Part shown: positions 1 through 17,600 of the stretch, piece after piece
Layout of the letters: every line of letters begins with the position of its first letter
Position numbering within the stretch: position 1 is the first letter of the stretch
Source of the DNA: Biomphalaria glabrata
Taxonomy: Eukaryota; Mollusca; Gastropoda; Planorbidae
NCBI RefSeq assembly: GCF_947242115.1
Contig: NC_074716.1
Coordinates: 17,884,590-17,948,589 of the forward strand
Length of the DNA: 64,000 nt
Direction: 5' to 3'
Program-made: the position numbers and the translations under genes
Notes under the pieces: model-generated
Told to the model about the DNA's origin: nothing
Seen by the model: the letters and a program-made list of their open reading frames with translations, nothing else
Databases searched by the model: none

Positions 1-1075
1 AGCTTTCGATCGAGTATGGCACGGGGCACTCTGGGCGACAATGGAAAATTACAACATTAATAAAAACATAATCAAAGTTATCCAGAACCTCTACAAGGAT
101 GACACCAGTGCGGTGTACTTCAACAATAATATTGGGGATGGTTCAAAACCACAGTTGGAGTAAGACAAGGCTGCCTACTTTCACCAACACTCTTCAAAGG
201 ATAAAGGAAGATGCCTTCGCAGGCTATGAAGGTACTGTTAGCATTGGAGGAAGAAGAATTACTCATTTGCGCTTCGCAGATGACATTGACGGCCTAGCAG
301 GGACAGAAGAAGAACTAGCTGACCTGGTGATGCGCATTGACAAGACTTCCGCAGCAAATGGCATGCAAATAAATGCCGAAAAAAAACCAAATTATGACCA
401 ATAGCCATCAGGGCTTTAAAAGAGGCATCAGTATTGGAGGTGAAAAGCTAACTAGTGTTAACAGCTTCAAATACCTCGGAGCTATTGTCTCAGATGAGGG
501 AACAAAACCCGAACTATTGGCCAGAATAGCACAGTCCACAGCAGCCCTTTCAAAACTTAAAATAATATGGAAAGACAAGGGCTTAGCCCTCGGCACCAAA
601 ATCAGACTGATGCGCTCCCTGGTCATGGCCACATTTTTATATGCCTGCGAGTCGTGGACGTTGAATGCAGAGCTAGATAGGAGGATCCTAGCAATGGAAT
701 TGAGATGCTACAGAAGGATCCTAGGCATCACATTCAAAGACCGCATCACAAACCAAAAATCAGAGACAGTGTTACTGCAGCGATAGGAGCCCATGACGAC
801 CCGCTAACGTAAAAAGACGAAAGCTTAAAACCTTTGGCCACATTACAAGATCTACGGGGCTCGCAAAGACCTTCCTTCAGGGAACAGTGCCAGGGAAAAG
901 AAGAAGAGGCAGACAGAAAAAGCGATGGGTGGACAACATTAAAGAGTGGACGGGCCTGCCATTGAGAGAGATTCTAAATAAGGCAAAAAAAAAGGGAGGA
1001 ATCCAGAAAGACGGTCGACAAGTCTTGCCTGGTGCCCCAACGGTCCAACAGACAAAGGGATAGGTAAAGGGTAAA
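1..1075 (+). pseudogene. LINE reverse transcriptase, 3' part (degenerate)
   Basis: Remnant of a non-LTR retrotransposon. The first bases read AFDRVWHGALWATMENY, the RT palm segment before the catalytic box. The RFADDIDGL box is near 273-300. The thumb-like text RLMRSLVMATFLYACESW is near 604-655, and a basic C-terminal tail ending GRQKKRWVDNIKEWTG runs to about 957. The reading is spread over at least three frames, with open pieces at 99-404 and 373-786, so it is a dead copy, and its 5' part lies off the window. The untranslated end (about 980-1070, with the text ggtgccccaacggtccaac) recurs at 30750-30850 and 63735-63830, which marks a shared family. The clade (RTE- or Jockey-like) is not firmly assigned. 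Confidence 0.85.
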
Positions 1076-1934
1076 AAGGTAATCTGAGATTAAAGTAATA
1101 TGTATATTTTTATATTTTGGTAATCTTAATCATTTTTCTTATTGTAATCACGTTACAGTTTTACAGCCATTACATTTTTAAAATATTATTCTACAGATTT
1201 TTATAAAATGTGATGTAGTAGGTATATTTGAAAATGTGTTATTGTTTTTGTTCAAGTATTTATATTATACTGTGTTATTTGTAGTATTTGTCAAAGTATT
1301 GTTTGTGCTAATGTATTTCAGTTTCATAAGACTATCCCCCTAATCACTTTCCTATTAAGTTGAGATCCATTGTTCAATTAACAGTATATGTTACTGAAAT
1401 GATGGTTCAAACCCAGGACATTCGTCACAGTAGTCAAGATTTCAACCATCAGTGGTTTATCTCACATTTTTCTCATGTTTTTTTACAACGTATATATCAA
1501 CTCACTCTGTCTGTCTGGTAAAAAGTTTGTACACCTTATTTCTCTCGGCACAAGTTGAAATTTTGCACAATTGTTTCTTGTACAAGAGTTAATAAAAAAA
1601 AAAAAATTAAACAAATAGTTAATTAACTATTGGTGATTAAACTTGGGAAATAAATTGTACTTGATAGATGAGGTGGTATAAGTTGAATTAGTGCCCTTCA
1701 TACTTTGCATAGAGTATTAGGTCATTTCTTAAAAGTTTGAAACTAAAAATAGATAACTATAAAACCTTCTATTTTCATAAACACTTTGCTGGCACGGTGA
1801 TTAGTGAGTGTGTTAGCTTGAGTCCTCGAGTTTTCAAGTCATACTATTTTTATTTTAAAAAAAACATTAAAACGCTATCGTGGTAACATTCACCTATAAA
1901 TGAACATAACATAATACATAATGATAATGTAAAA
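1076..1934. other. AT-rich non-genic stretch
   Basis: No exon could be recognised. The N-terminal exon of the downstream SFT2-like gene was looked for here and not found. The only structure seen is the interspersed repeat at 1491-1690. Confidence 0.5.
1491..1690. repeat. Interspersed repeat C, copy 1
   Basis: Starts tatatatcaactcactctg, followed by a tctgtctgtctgg run, a stretch like gttgaaattttgcacaatt, an A-rich segment and a ttaattaactattggtg region. The same order of blocks recurs at 39361-39600. No coding capacity; family not identified. Confidence 0.6.
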
Positions 1935-2114
1935 TGTTTGTAAAATGTTTTACATGTTTCGGATGTTCCTTCAGAGTTGAAGATAGTTTACTTCCTAGTC
2001 CAAACCTCCCGCAGGACGACGGGGGATGGGAGCGGGCAGGATTTGAACCCTCGACCATCGATAAATCCGAACGACAGTCCAGCGCGCAAACCTCACGACC
2101 AGGCAGCCATCCTG
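1935..2114 (-). repeat. tRNA-derived SINE-A, near full length
   Basis: Read on the minus strand it begins with a tRNA-like head (ggctgcctggtcgtg, then a box-B-like gggttcaaatcc). A conserved body follows (gaggtttggactaggaag, then aactctgaaggaacatcc) and it ends in a tttgtaaaatg tail. Other copies: 4352-4528, 30535-30700, 31600-31660 with 32996-33112, and 63024-63107. It directly abuts the LINE-A fragment that follows. Confidence 0.75.
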
Positions 2115-2117
2115 AAA

Positions 2118-3375
2118 TGAAACTAAAGTAAACATCCTAAACAAATACATTGCATCAGCATTCTCAGCCCCAGGAGACAAAGACATATTACTGAATTTGA
2201 ACCAAGTATACAACATAGAAGATATAGTAGTACAAGAAAATTTAATTCAAAAACTATTAGCCAACACCAAACCAAATAAAGCGACTGGACCTGATGGTAT
2301 TCCAGCTAGATTACTCAAAGAACTAAGCAATGAGCTAGCCCCAGTGTTCAAAATACTCTTTCAGGTTTCGCTTACCAAAGGACTGGAAAGAAGCTAATGT
2401 CACCCCCCTATTTAAAAAAGGAGAAAAATCTGACCCAGGAAACTACAGACCATTATCACTTACCAGCATCACATGTAAAATCCTAGAACACATAATATGT
2501 AGCAACATCATAAACCATTTAGACAAACATAATGTCCTCGCACCATACCAACATGGCTATAGGAAATATAGATCGTGTGAAACACAACTAATAGGACTAA
2601 TTGATGATTTTTCAAAAGGTTTAGATAATAGTGAACAAATAGATGCTATCTTACTAGATTTTTCTAAGGCTTTTGACAAAGTTCACAGTAAACTCAGGTG
2701 TACCTCAAGGAACAGTCTATGGTCCACTACTATTTTTAGTTTGCATAAATGATTTACCAGATTGCATTGCTTCAGGAACAAAAGTCAGATAATTTGCAGA
2801 CGATTGCATAATATATAGAACAATAAAAACAACACAAGACACAGATATTTTACAAAGAGAATTAGATGAATTACAGAAATGGGAATCAAATTGGAGTATG
2901 TCTTTCCACCCAGAAAAATGTCAGTTGTTAAGAGTAACAAAAAAACTAAAACAAATTAATTCCACTAATCTTATTCATGGCAAACCGGTAACACAGACTA
3001 AAAACGCAAAATACCTAGGTGTTATAATAAATGAAAAACTGTCATGGAATCCACATATTGATGAAACTATAAAAAAATCAAACAAAGCATTAGGATTTAT
3101 TTTTAAAAATTTCTATAAATCAAATAAATTTAATAAAATACTCTGAAAGACACAAAGATAAAGGCACATTCCTCATCCCATATGCTAGGACAAATTTGTA
3201 CAAATATTCCTTCTTCCCTAGTGCTATTAGAGCATGGAATGGGTTGCCTGAGCTAGCCAGGAAAACCAGTGACTTGGCAGAGTTTAAGTCATTGGTTAAT
3301 ATGCATGACTAAATGCATGATGCGTAGGACGTAATCATCTTCTTTTTTGATGTAACGTCTGTATTATATAAGATA
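2118..3375 (+). pseudogene. LINE-A reverse transcriptase fragment, copy 1
   Basis: Non-LTR retrotransposon of the CR1/L2/Jockey type. It shows KATGPDGIPARLLKELSNEL (finger region), [12 protein letters not shown], the VPQGTV box and a degraded ADDCIIYR box, then [20 protein letters not shown] and the C-terminal FFPSAIRAWNGLPELARK. The RT is 5'-truncated, has an internal deletion after AFDKVH (about 2690) and is spread over several frames, so it is dead. The 3' terminus is a short gataa-type repeat (tatataagataagaagataa). Its sequence is very close to the other LINE-A pieces in the window, so the family was recently active. Confidence 0.85.
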
Positions 3376-3915
3376 AGAAGATAAATAAGAACATAAAACT
3401 AAAATGTTATTTAACCTTGGTTAGGCCAATAATAGAATATGCATCCTCCGTTTGGGACCCCTCAACTCAAGAAAACATTAGAAACTGGAACAGACACAAA
3501 ATAGAGCAGTGAGATTCATAACAAACGAATATTCACATTTGACTAGAGTAACACCTTTAGTAAAATCACTAAATTTAGAAAGCCTTCAGGACAGAAGACT
3601 CAAAAGTAAAGTAGCAATTATACATAAAACACTGAACCATAGTATTCAAATACAATAACACAATTTAATAAAATACTCTGAAAGACACAAAGATAAAAGC
3701 ACATTCCTCGTCCCATATGCTAGGACAAATTTGTACAAATACTCCTTCTTCCCTAGTGCTATTAGAGCATGGAACTGGTTGCCTGAGCTAGCCAGGAAAA
3801 CCAGTGACTTGGAATAGTTTAAGTCATTGGTTAATATGCATGACTAAATGCATGACGCGTAGGACGTAATCATCTTCTTTTTTTGAAGTAACGTCTGTAT
3901 TATATAAGATAAGAA
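3376..3915 (+). pseudogene. LINE-A 3' fragment, copy 2 (tandem with copy 1)
   Basis: Starts inside the coding end (frames giving [20 protein letters not shown]) and runs through the C-terminal FFPSAIRAWN block to the same gataa tail. It follows directly on the tail of copy 1, so two 3' ends lie head to tail. Broken by frame changes. Confidence 0.8.
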
Positions 3916-4246
3916 ATTCTTTTCTTTCTCCCACCCTTTCCCAACTGGTCCAGGCAAGTAATAGAATCATAGCGCATTGAGAAAGCTAAAAGCATGAAGT
4001 AGCACTAAACAAAATTAATTTGTAAAAATATTTCTAATTGCTCAGATTTATTGTTAGCCTGTCTATATCTATTACAAATTTAATTACATAACTGATCCAA
4101 AATAATTGAAACAATTACACTCAATAACCAGTTGACTGGTTAATTGATTAGCTAGATGTATAGATTATCATTGATTTGACATGTCTAATAATATTTATAA
4201 AACTTAAATTCAAGGAAACATTATTCTTTCTAACCTTTGCTTACAG

Positions 4247-8785
<4,539 letters not shown>

Positions 8786-11557
8786 ATAAAACAATTTCAT
8801 GTTCAGATCTACACATTAAATGATATTTATCAAAGGGTGGATGAATCTAATTAGATGTGTGTGCCTATAATGTTTGCATTTATGTTACATGTGTATGACT
8901 GGGATGAATGAAATGTTAAGTCATATTCAGTTTTACATCCAAACTCCAGCAGGAGCAACAGCTTATTAAACTGGATCTTTAGTTTAATAAACCAACATTG
9001 CTTGGTGTTCTTAGTTTAAAGGAAACAATTATCTAGATGGATTTGTAGATTTGAAAACTCATTTGAAAACTTCATTTCTGAGATTTAATTAGATTCATTA
9101 TTGTATTGTGCTACTAATTGCAGCATTATCATGTAATATATCAAAAACTTTTCATGTGACAAAACTATGAACACATAAGACTTACTGTTCAGTTAATATT
9201 CACATGGACACTTACTACTAGTTACTTATAGTCTGTGGTTCTCGGTACTTCTAATCAGCTTGTTTTTGCTGAGCTGTTGGCTACTGTGCAGATAGCACAC
9301 TACTGAAGTAGCACCATGTCCTTCCTATTTGCTCTCAAAGACTGTGTAGCAAGACTAGGCTGTTGAAGCAATCAGCAACCTTTTTTAGTGATGCATTTTT
9401 TTTTTATAAACCAATAAAAAAGTATTCCTTGATGGAAATGGGAATCCTCTAAAGTAACATTTAGTCTGAACTTAAATTCCCTTCGTGTTAAGTGCTGTAA
9501 TATTACTTATTGTTTAGAAAATAAGCATATTTTGTGTTTGTTTGGTTTTTTTTTTTTTTGTTTTTTTTATGCACTCAATAAGAAAAAAAGCCTTTTAGTA
9601 CCAAAAAAAAAAAAAAGCTAAAGCTGTTTAATTTTTATCCTTATGTATGATTATTTTTGCTTGAATTTTTTAAAATTTTATTTAATTTGAAATATTTTGT
9701 TCATGCATGATGGTTATTTAGCATATTCATAATATCAGGATGTTTAATATCAGATTTGGTGTGCGAATCTTTATTTATTTAATACAAAATGTAAATATAT
9801 TGACAATTTTGCTAAAGCATCTAACACTTCTTTAGGATATGTGAGATAAGTTTCAATTTATATCTCATTTAGTTTATATGTATTTCAAATTGAACTTAAG
9901 TCAATTTTTTATTTTAAGAATGCTGTATTACCAGTCCAATCAAACAAGCAGAAGTTATAGGGCAATTATTTTCTTCACATTAAAAATGTTTATAATTGTA
10001 AACTAAGTTGATATCTTTTAAAACAAAAAATCATTTGAAGACAATTTTGTGATTCAAATGCATGATAAAGAAAAAAAAACATCAATTAAACTATCACACG
10101 CTTTTCTATTAAAAATGCATGCTTCTTTTGACAATAAAGCTTTTTTTCTTTTCCTACTTATACATATGGGTATTGTCCTCTTGGGATCAGGTAGGGACAG
10201 ATTGATGTTTCCCTTGATGTTGAAATATAAGCATTGTTTTGGATTCCAAAGATAGGAGTACAGTATTTCACACGCCCACACAAACCCAGTAAAAATATCA
10301 ATTGCTTGATGTTTCATCTCCTAATTAAGACTTTTCATACTTTTTCACAGTGGCACCTGCAAAAAGATCAATTTTTTTAAAAAATATTTCTTCACCAAAG
10401 CCATTCTAAGTTTCTCTTGAAGTCAAAATGTTAGTTTTCTTCCACATGAAATACCATTACGATAGTTCTGTTTGATATCTTTTTCTTATGAAACCATTTC
10501 TTCTATAAATCATTTTGCTGAACACAAGGTGGTTTCATATTTACATGTTCTACTGTCTCCTTTCACGCTTCTCCTTTCACGCTTCTACATGAGCTAGAAA
10601 ACTAAGGAAGATACAAGCATTTGTTTGTTTTGTTCAAGAAGGATACACAATGTAATAAATGCTGTTGCTTTGTGTTATGGTAAGTTGGAACAAATGAACT
10701 CTGCTGTTTGTTTCATGCTTTACTCTCATCGTCCTACAATATACAGTGAAGTTTTTGGGCCTAAATTAAGGAAATTTTGTACAGTATACATATTCTGCTT
10801 TGACTAATTTGTAAGAAATATTTTACAAATTATATACTAACTTGTATTTTATAAGAAATATATTAAAAATGCATCTTCTGCAGTGAGTTAATTACAGTGA
10901 CTCAACTGTGACCTGGTAATAATTAGACATTAGAAGCTCAATTGTTATTTTGAAAATATTTACTTTAAGCCTTGACAAATACTATTTACAAAGATGTTCT
11001 CTATAATATTGGAAAAAAATAAAATCTGTATTTTACTAGACCTATCTTTGTGTGCCTTTTTGTTAAGCAGTCCACTTGATCATTGATCCAAGTCAGTCTA
11101 CATTTCTGCACTTTTGAATATTGTTTGATGTTCATGCAAACTAATCTATTTATTACAAAGTTATTAAACAATATATAGTTCATGAACAACTTGGGTTTCT
11201 TGTTGAAATTTTATTTTGAATAGATAAGATAGAAAAAAATTGTCATGTGGTGTTGCCCATTTTATGCATTAAAGAAATAGTTAATTAATTTTTTTAAAAC
11301 TGAAGAAAATACAATACTGAAACTGCTTTACTGCTCTATACAGCAAGAGTTAACTATTGGTTTGCTGGCAATAAAACAATTTTATTGATACATGTCTCTT
11401 TTTCTATTCAATGACTATAACATAAAACAATGTTTGAGATTTTACAATAATTTTCTTTAATTAAGAAAAAAAAGACGGACCACAACAAGATGAAGTACAC
11501 TATATGACACCAATAACCTCAATTAAAAATGTAACATTTGCTTATACAGATCAATCA
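8786..11557. other. SFT2 3' UTR and convergent intergenic DNA
   Basis: AT-rich, no recognisable exon. Candidate plus-strand poly(A) signals AATAAA lie at 8786-8791 (very close to the stop) and 8986-8991. The transcripts of the SFT2-like gene (+) and the eIF2 gamma gene (-) converge here. Confidence 0.5.
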
Positions 11558-11563
11558 TTTATT
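11558..11563 (-). terminator. Poly(A) signal of the eIF2 gamma gene
   Basis: TTTATT on the plus strand, AATAAA on the minus strand, about 100 bases past the stop codon at 11663-11665. It is the nearest good signal. Confidence 0.6.
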
Positions 11564-11662
11564 GATTGTTTCTTCCCCCTTCCCCATCACTAATAGGTTG
11601 AGAAGTCTTTGACTAAATGCTCCAAACTGGTGCCATTCTAGAAGATTGTACTGCCCTGCTAC

Positions 11663-14600
11663 TTAGGAGTCTGGAGTTATCTTCACACCTCGTCTTATCT
11701 GTCCCCAACCAATAAGTCTGGAAGGGAACAAACAAAAAAATTATAATTAAAACATAGTTTTCGGGACAAATAAAGATGAAAGAAAAAGAAGAAATTAGCC
11801 TTTGCAATCTGAACTAGTGTTAAACATTTACAGGTAGCAAAGATAAAGCATTAACATAAATCAACATTGCATGCCTGTCGTTTTATGTGCTGCAACACCA
11901 GCAATAATGTTTTTTATCCATTACTACCATTTGGGCTATAATTGATACTTTTAATAATTCAGATGTCACAGCTAAGTTTTATCAAAATTTTACACTCTAC
12001 CATTTTACACCAATAAAAGCACTAGTTCTTACCGCCAATGTTTTTCCACACGACGGCTGAGTGCTATTTTTTCTCCTACTTCTGTACATACAGGAGCTGT
12101 TAATCCAATTTTAGCCAAATCAGCCCTGACTGCCAAAACACGTCCGCCAGTTGAGAGGGAGCCAATATTTACCATCAAAATTTCATTTTTGCTCAGTTTT
12201 TGAACCTGATATACAAAAAAGTCTTATTATAATGCTTATATTAACTCACTCTGTATCTTTCTTGCATACCATAGTTTGATTCTAAAAATGAAATTGAAAA
12301 TTTAAAAATAAAAAAAAAATACAATTTGGTTTTCACTTGAAACTTAGCTATGGTAAAGAAATTTTATTTATTCATGTATGTCCTTTTCACAAACTAGTAC
12401 TCACGCTTTTTCAATGCCAACTTGTTGTAAGAAATATCAATTTTATTATGCAAAATAAATTCATGTATTGACCCTAGATCAAGCCACACACCCTCAGATT
12501 TAATAACCATTACTACTTCCATAATCTGAGGATTATAATATTCTTACTCTGCACAAAAAGTGAAAGGAGAATGGGGATATAGTATTTGAAAGAAACCAGT
12601 GTCATTGTCACTATTGTTGCCAGTGTGAATAGCACTGAAGAAAGTTTATGAAAGGGAAATAGTGACTGACACTTAAAACAAAACAACCTATTTCAATCCA
12701 GGCTATTGACAAACCTTGGCACCCTTTTTGTCTCCTTCAGTTTTCACTCCCAGTAATCTTCTCAGCAAAAAGAAGGAAATTTCAAGTTCAGTAAAAATGT
12801 CTGGCAGAGCACCCACAGCACCAAGTACTTGACCCACAAGACGATCACCACGACAAAGAGTTGGATCCATCTTTGTGCCAACACCTGCGATAAAAAAAAA
12901 AAAAAAAACCTTTTTTTAAAAATTCAAAATCCTTAACATAGTTTTTTTGTTTTTTTTTTCGTTTCATCAGATTCTTCTTCATTTAAAACTAGGCATGGTT
13001 TTCAAGAAAGATTAAGGAGTAAAAGCAGTATTTGATATAGCTATTCAGGCCCAGCTATCACAGGATAATTAATTTAAAAGGTTATTGAAATTGAAGTTTA
13101 ACCATAATAGGCTAAGTGAAAAACAAAATGAGTTAAATGAAAAATTTCATCAGAATGTGGAAAATAATTACGAAGAGAAAGAGTTAAGTTAAGTAAGCTA
13201 GAACCTGAGTGAGTCTAGCATTTCCAATTAAAGGCCTCTGTTACTTCATCCTCCTACAAGCTTGGTTTCAGATATGTAAATAACTTTTTCTTTTGAGTCC
13301 AAGAAGTGTAGTGTTGGAGTTAAAAAGTATTACAGATTCCAGAATACATACCTATCAATCCACCAGGTACTGCATACTGTAGATCATTCTGTTCAGCAAA
13401 CAAAGACACAATTTTAGAAAAGATTGGTCTGCAGGTCAACTTTCCTTCCTGATCTCTGGACACAACACCAGGTCGAACTTCTATCTCTTGGTTGATCTAA
13501 CAAGGTTAAATTTATCCGAAAAATAATTTTACTTATAAGTATTGATGATATGAATTTCTATTCAAGACCTAATTTTTTAAAGGTACCTTTCATAACATGC
13601 CCGTATTGTAAAATCCTATTTTCATGCCTAAAATATAGAAGTAAATTACCTTAAGAACACCTCTAAGAATTGAACCACCTGCCACACCACCAAGAATATC
13701 ATCTACTTCACAGCCAGGCTTATTCACGTCAAAAGATCGAATAACTAAAGAAAAAAACAGTTTAAAACATTATATTTGTAGAAAATATTTCACAAGATTT
13801 TTTAAAAATTTCTAGCAAAGTTAATAGATGACAATAGAAGTTGTAAATCAGCTTTCTTCTTTAAGAATGTCATTCTTACCAATAAGCCGTGGTTCTGACA
13901 AAAAATCCCTAACAGGTACAGGAATACGTTTGATGATATATTCACAGATGACATCAATATTATATTTAAGCTGAGCAGACACTGGAACAACAGGAGCACC
14001 TTCAGCCACAGTTCCTTTTAAACAGAAACAAAACATAAAGTACATGCACATATCTTTTTAATCCCTAACTCTATAGGAACCTAACATGTTGCAGATGAAC
14101 AGACATGCCTACCCCCAAGACCCAGAATGTGGAACACTCAGGTTGAAAATGTGGAATTTTGGGCCCCAATGTGGAACATAAACAAGTTTATGTTTGTTAG
14201 CCATACTGTACGCAATATAAATAAAACTTCAATTATATTACTTTAATAACAATACTAGTTTGCTTCCTATAAATTAGATGTAAATAGTATAATATAATTA
14301 AAAGTAAGAAAACCTTTAATTCATAATTATGACCTTTGTTTGAAATCAATAGTTCTAACTCCTATGTGATTATTCTAGATCTACTTGATTATCTATCCTT
14401 TTCTAGGGCTCTACTCTAGTCACTCTAGAAGTTGTCTCTAGTGCTAAATAATTTAAGAGTCTGTCTACTAGTAGTACTAGTCTAGGACTAGACCTACATG
14501 TAATAAGTCCTTTAAGTCTAAGAACACAGATTATAATAATTATATTAATTATAGATCTAATCTAAATATTTATGTCTAGATCTATGGACTTATTGAGAAC

Positions 14601-17600
14601 TAAATTTATTACATATTCATATGATACATAGAAATCTAGAGATCTATCACCTTCTAATTCTATTTCTCTAGATACTAAGTAAGATAGATCTAGATTTATT
14701 ATCATCTAGACTCTAGTTAAAATAGTTAAATCTAGTTCTAGTAATCTAGTGCTAGACTAGATCTAGACTCTCTAGATACTAATTTAGACTATGTAGTCTA
14801 GTATGTAATAAGTAGATATAGTCAATATAGATATAGACTATAGCCTTATTTAGATCTAGGCCTTAGCCTTACTGTGTCTAAGTTAATTAATTACATTTAG
14901 GTCTAGATCTAGATCTCTAATAACCTATTTGAAAAAAAATCCTTTTCTTAGATTACTTAGAAACCTAAACTAAAGGCTAAGAAGTTAAGAACTTAGAAAC
15001 CAGTTGAGTTAGTGACAGTAGTCATGTTAGTCACGTTAGTGTTAGAATAGCGCCTTTGTCGGGAAAAGGAAGGGATTTGAATGGAAAATTAGGCTTATTA
15101 GCACTTACTAGATTCTAAGAATAGATCTAGTATCTAGAACTAGAGTACTAGATCTAGTTCAACCATATCTTCGTACATTTAGGACACACCGGGTCCGGGA
15201 GGAGATGAAATGTAAACAATAAACACAGACCTAGATATATTTTATTTTGCATTCAGTATTTTCATTTCGCATTATTAATAAATAATGAAAAATCGGCGAT
15301 TTTTTTTTGTGTCGGCATTCAGACTTGGCGGAACAAAAAATCGTGAATGCGGAACGGCGGAACATGTGAGCTTTTTTTATGCTTTTGCGGGATGGTTCCG
15401 CATAATGCGGGACTGTAGGCATGTCTGGATGAATAACAGCAATTGGTCACATGGACATGCTTTGGGCCACAGGCTCAAATTGCCCAATGAACTGCTAGGA
15501 CTGTAACTTTATTTACAAGTTTAAATTTTTATTTGCTAAAAAGAAGAAGGTTTTAGAAGAAAAAGATAGGGGAAAGTTAGTCAGAGAACAGAATACTTAT
15601 TCACTTACCCTTAACAAATGCTTGGATCTGTTCATACTGTTCTTTGGCTTGGGATTCTTTCACCAGGTCAATTTTATTTTGTAAAATAAGTATATGCTTC
15701 AGCTTCATTATTTCAACAGCTGCCAAATGTTCTGAGGTTTGGGGCTGGGGGCAAGACTCATTGCCAGCTGTACAAATACACAAACGTCAATAAATCTAGT
15801 CTCTACAAAATGATACCTTTCAATGCTAAATAACCTTATCTAATAAATAGTACAATGACCAACACTATTTGATTCTTTATGCTTCTTTGACATTGAGAGA
15901 CTTATGCTAAATAAATTTGCACCAAAAAAAAATCTTTACAAACCTATCATAAGCAATGCTGCATCCATGACAGCTGCTCCGTTCAACATAGTAGCCATAA
16001 GAATATCGTGACCAGGACAATCCACAAAAGACACGTGTCTGTAAAATGTTAATAAATTAACAATTTCATAAATATAAAAAATAATGTGGAACTGAAGAAA
16101 AGTGTTTTTAAATGTGTTGTGTACTTAAATCTAGAGCTCAATTCTGTTTCAAATATCCCCAAGCCATTGAGTCATCCAAGTCGACAGTTTTAATCAATAA
16201 TTTTCTAAATAAAACTAATTCTAACCTTTTCAACCTGAATCTGCCTCCACATCCAGGTCTGTCACAAACAAAAGAATCATCTTTAGCACTGCCACAGGAC
16301 CTATAGCAGTCTGGCCGAGGACAGGCATCATTATCACATTGATAAATCTGAAATGCAATGAGAATTTTTATTGTAATAGTATCCAAATTTTTAAAAATAT
16401 ATTAAGGATCATCTTAATAAAAAATATAGACCTACAGCAAATAATAATATAATTCTAAAAATCAAATGGTCAAATGTAAACTTACAGAAAATAATTCTAT
16501 ATGCAGCAGTGCAATTTATGTAATAGTTATATTGTAAAGGTTTGAATCTAAGATGTACTTGTTTTGTTTTTGTTTAACTTTAAAACAAGCATTAATACAG
16601 TAAGAATTATTGCAATAAATATATTCAGCAACTTTTTAAATTGGACTTAGATTCACTATGTCAAATCTGCATTCTGCACTAAGTAGGACAACTAAATCAA
16701 TTATGCTCAGGAAAGAAACAAAAAAAAAAAAACAATTGTAGTGTTTCTTTGCAGTACAAACCTTTGCATTTGCATAACCTAATTTGATTGTAATATTTCT
16801 TTCCAATTCATTTTTAAATCTGACAGTCTGAAAAGAGAATATTAGAAAGGTTTTTATTCTAGTATACATGTGTTAACTTTTAATAAACAGACCCTAAAAC
16901 ACATATAGTTATCAAGAAATGACATTCAAGATTTCTTATATAACTTGCGTCTAGTTCTATTAAACTTTGACAAACCTGGACACCAGAGATTGCTTTTACA
17001 ACAGTAGATTTTCCATGAGCTACATGGCCGATAGTTCCTAGGATTGAAAATATTAAGAATTTAGATAAAAAGGAAAAAAAAAATTTTCAGCAAATAAATA
17101 TAAAAGTTTTATTGTTGAAATTAACATTGTTAATACACTTGCTTGTAAAAAAAATCTGATTTGTTTAGAACACTGTTGGATAAACTATGACCCTCTGGCC
17201 AACACTGCCTGCTGAAAGGTTCAATTAGGTCATGCAGATATTGTTTAATAACAAAAAATAAAAAAATTACAAGCCCTAGTTAAAAATTATTTTTTTAATT
17301 ATTATTTAAGAGTTGAAAAATTGAAGCATTATTGTGAATTATATTGTGGAAAAAGTTCGACTCAGGACCAGACACAACAGAATGAGACAACATATGTACC
17401 GGAAGCTCAAAGTAGGAACCAGTGAAATCTGCCCATGTACTTCAGGACTGCTCTCTTTACCAAGAGGCCCGTACAAGACACTGGCCCCAATACACCCCAA
17501 TAGAAAGAAAACTATATGCAGAGCTCCCAGATTTGGAAACCACTGCGCAGTTCATCTCATATATTGGTCTAGTACATCTGAACGCTTCAACAAAAAAATG

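Noticed and set aside
10049-10317. Overlapping 68- and 87-codon frames on opposite strands
   Set aside because: AT-rich 3' flank, no splice context, no recognisable domain.
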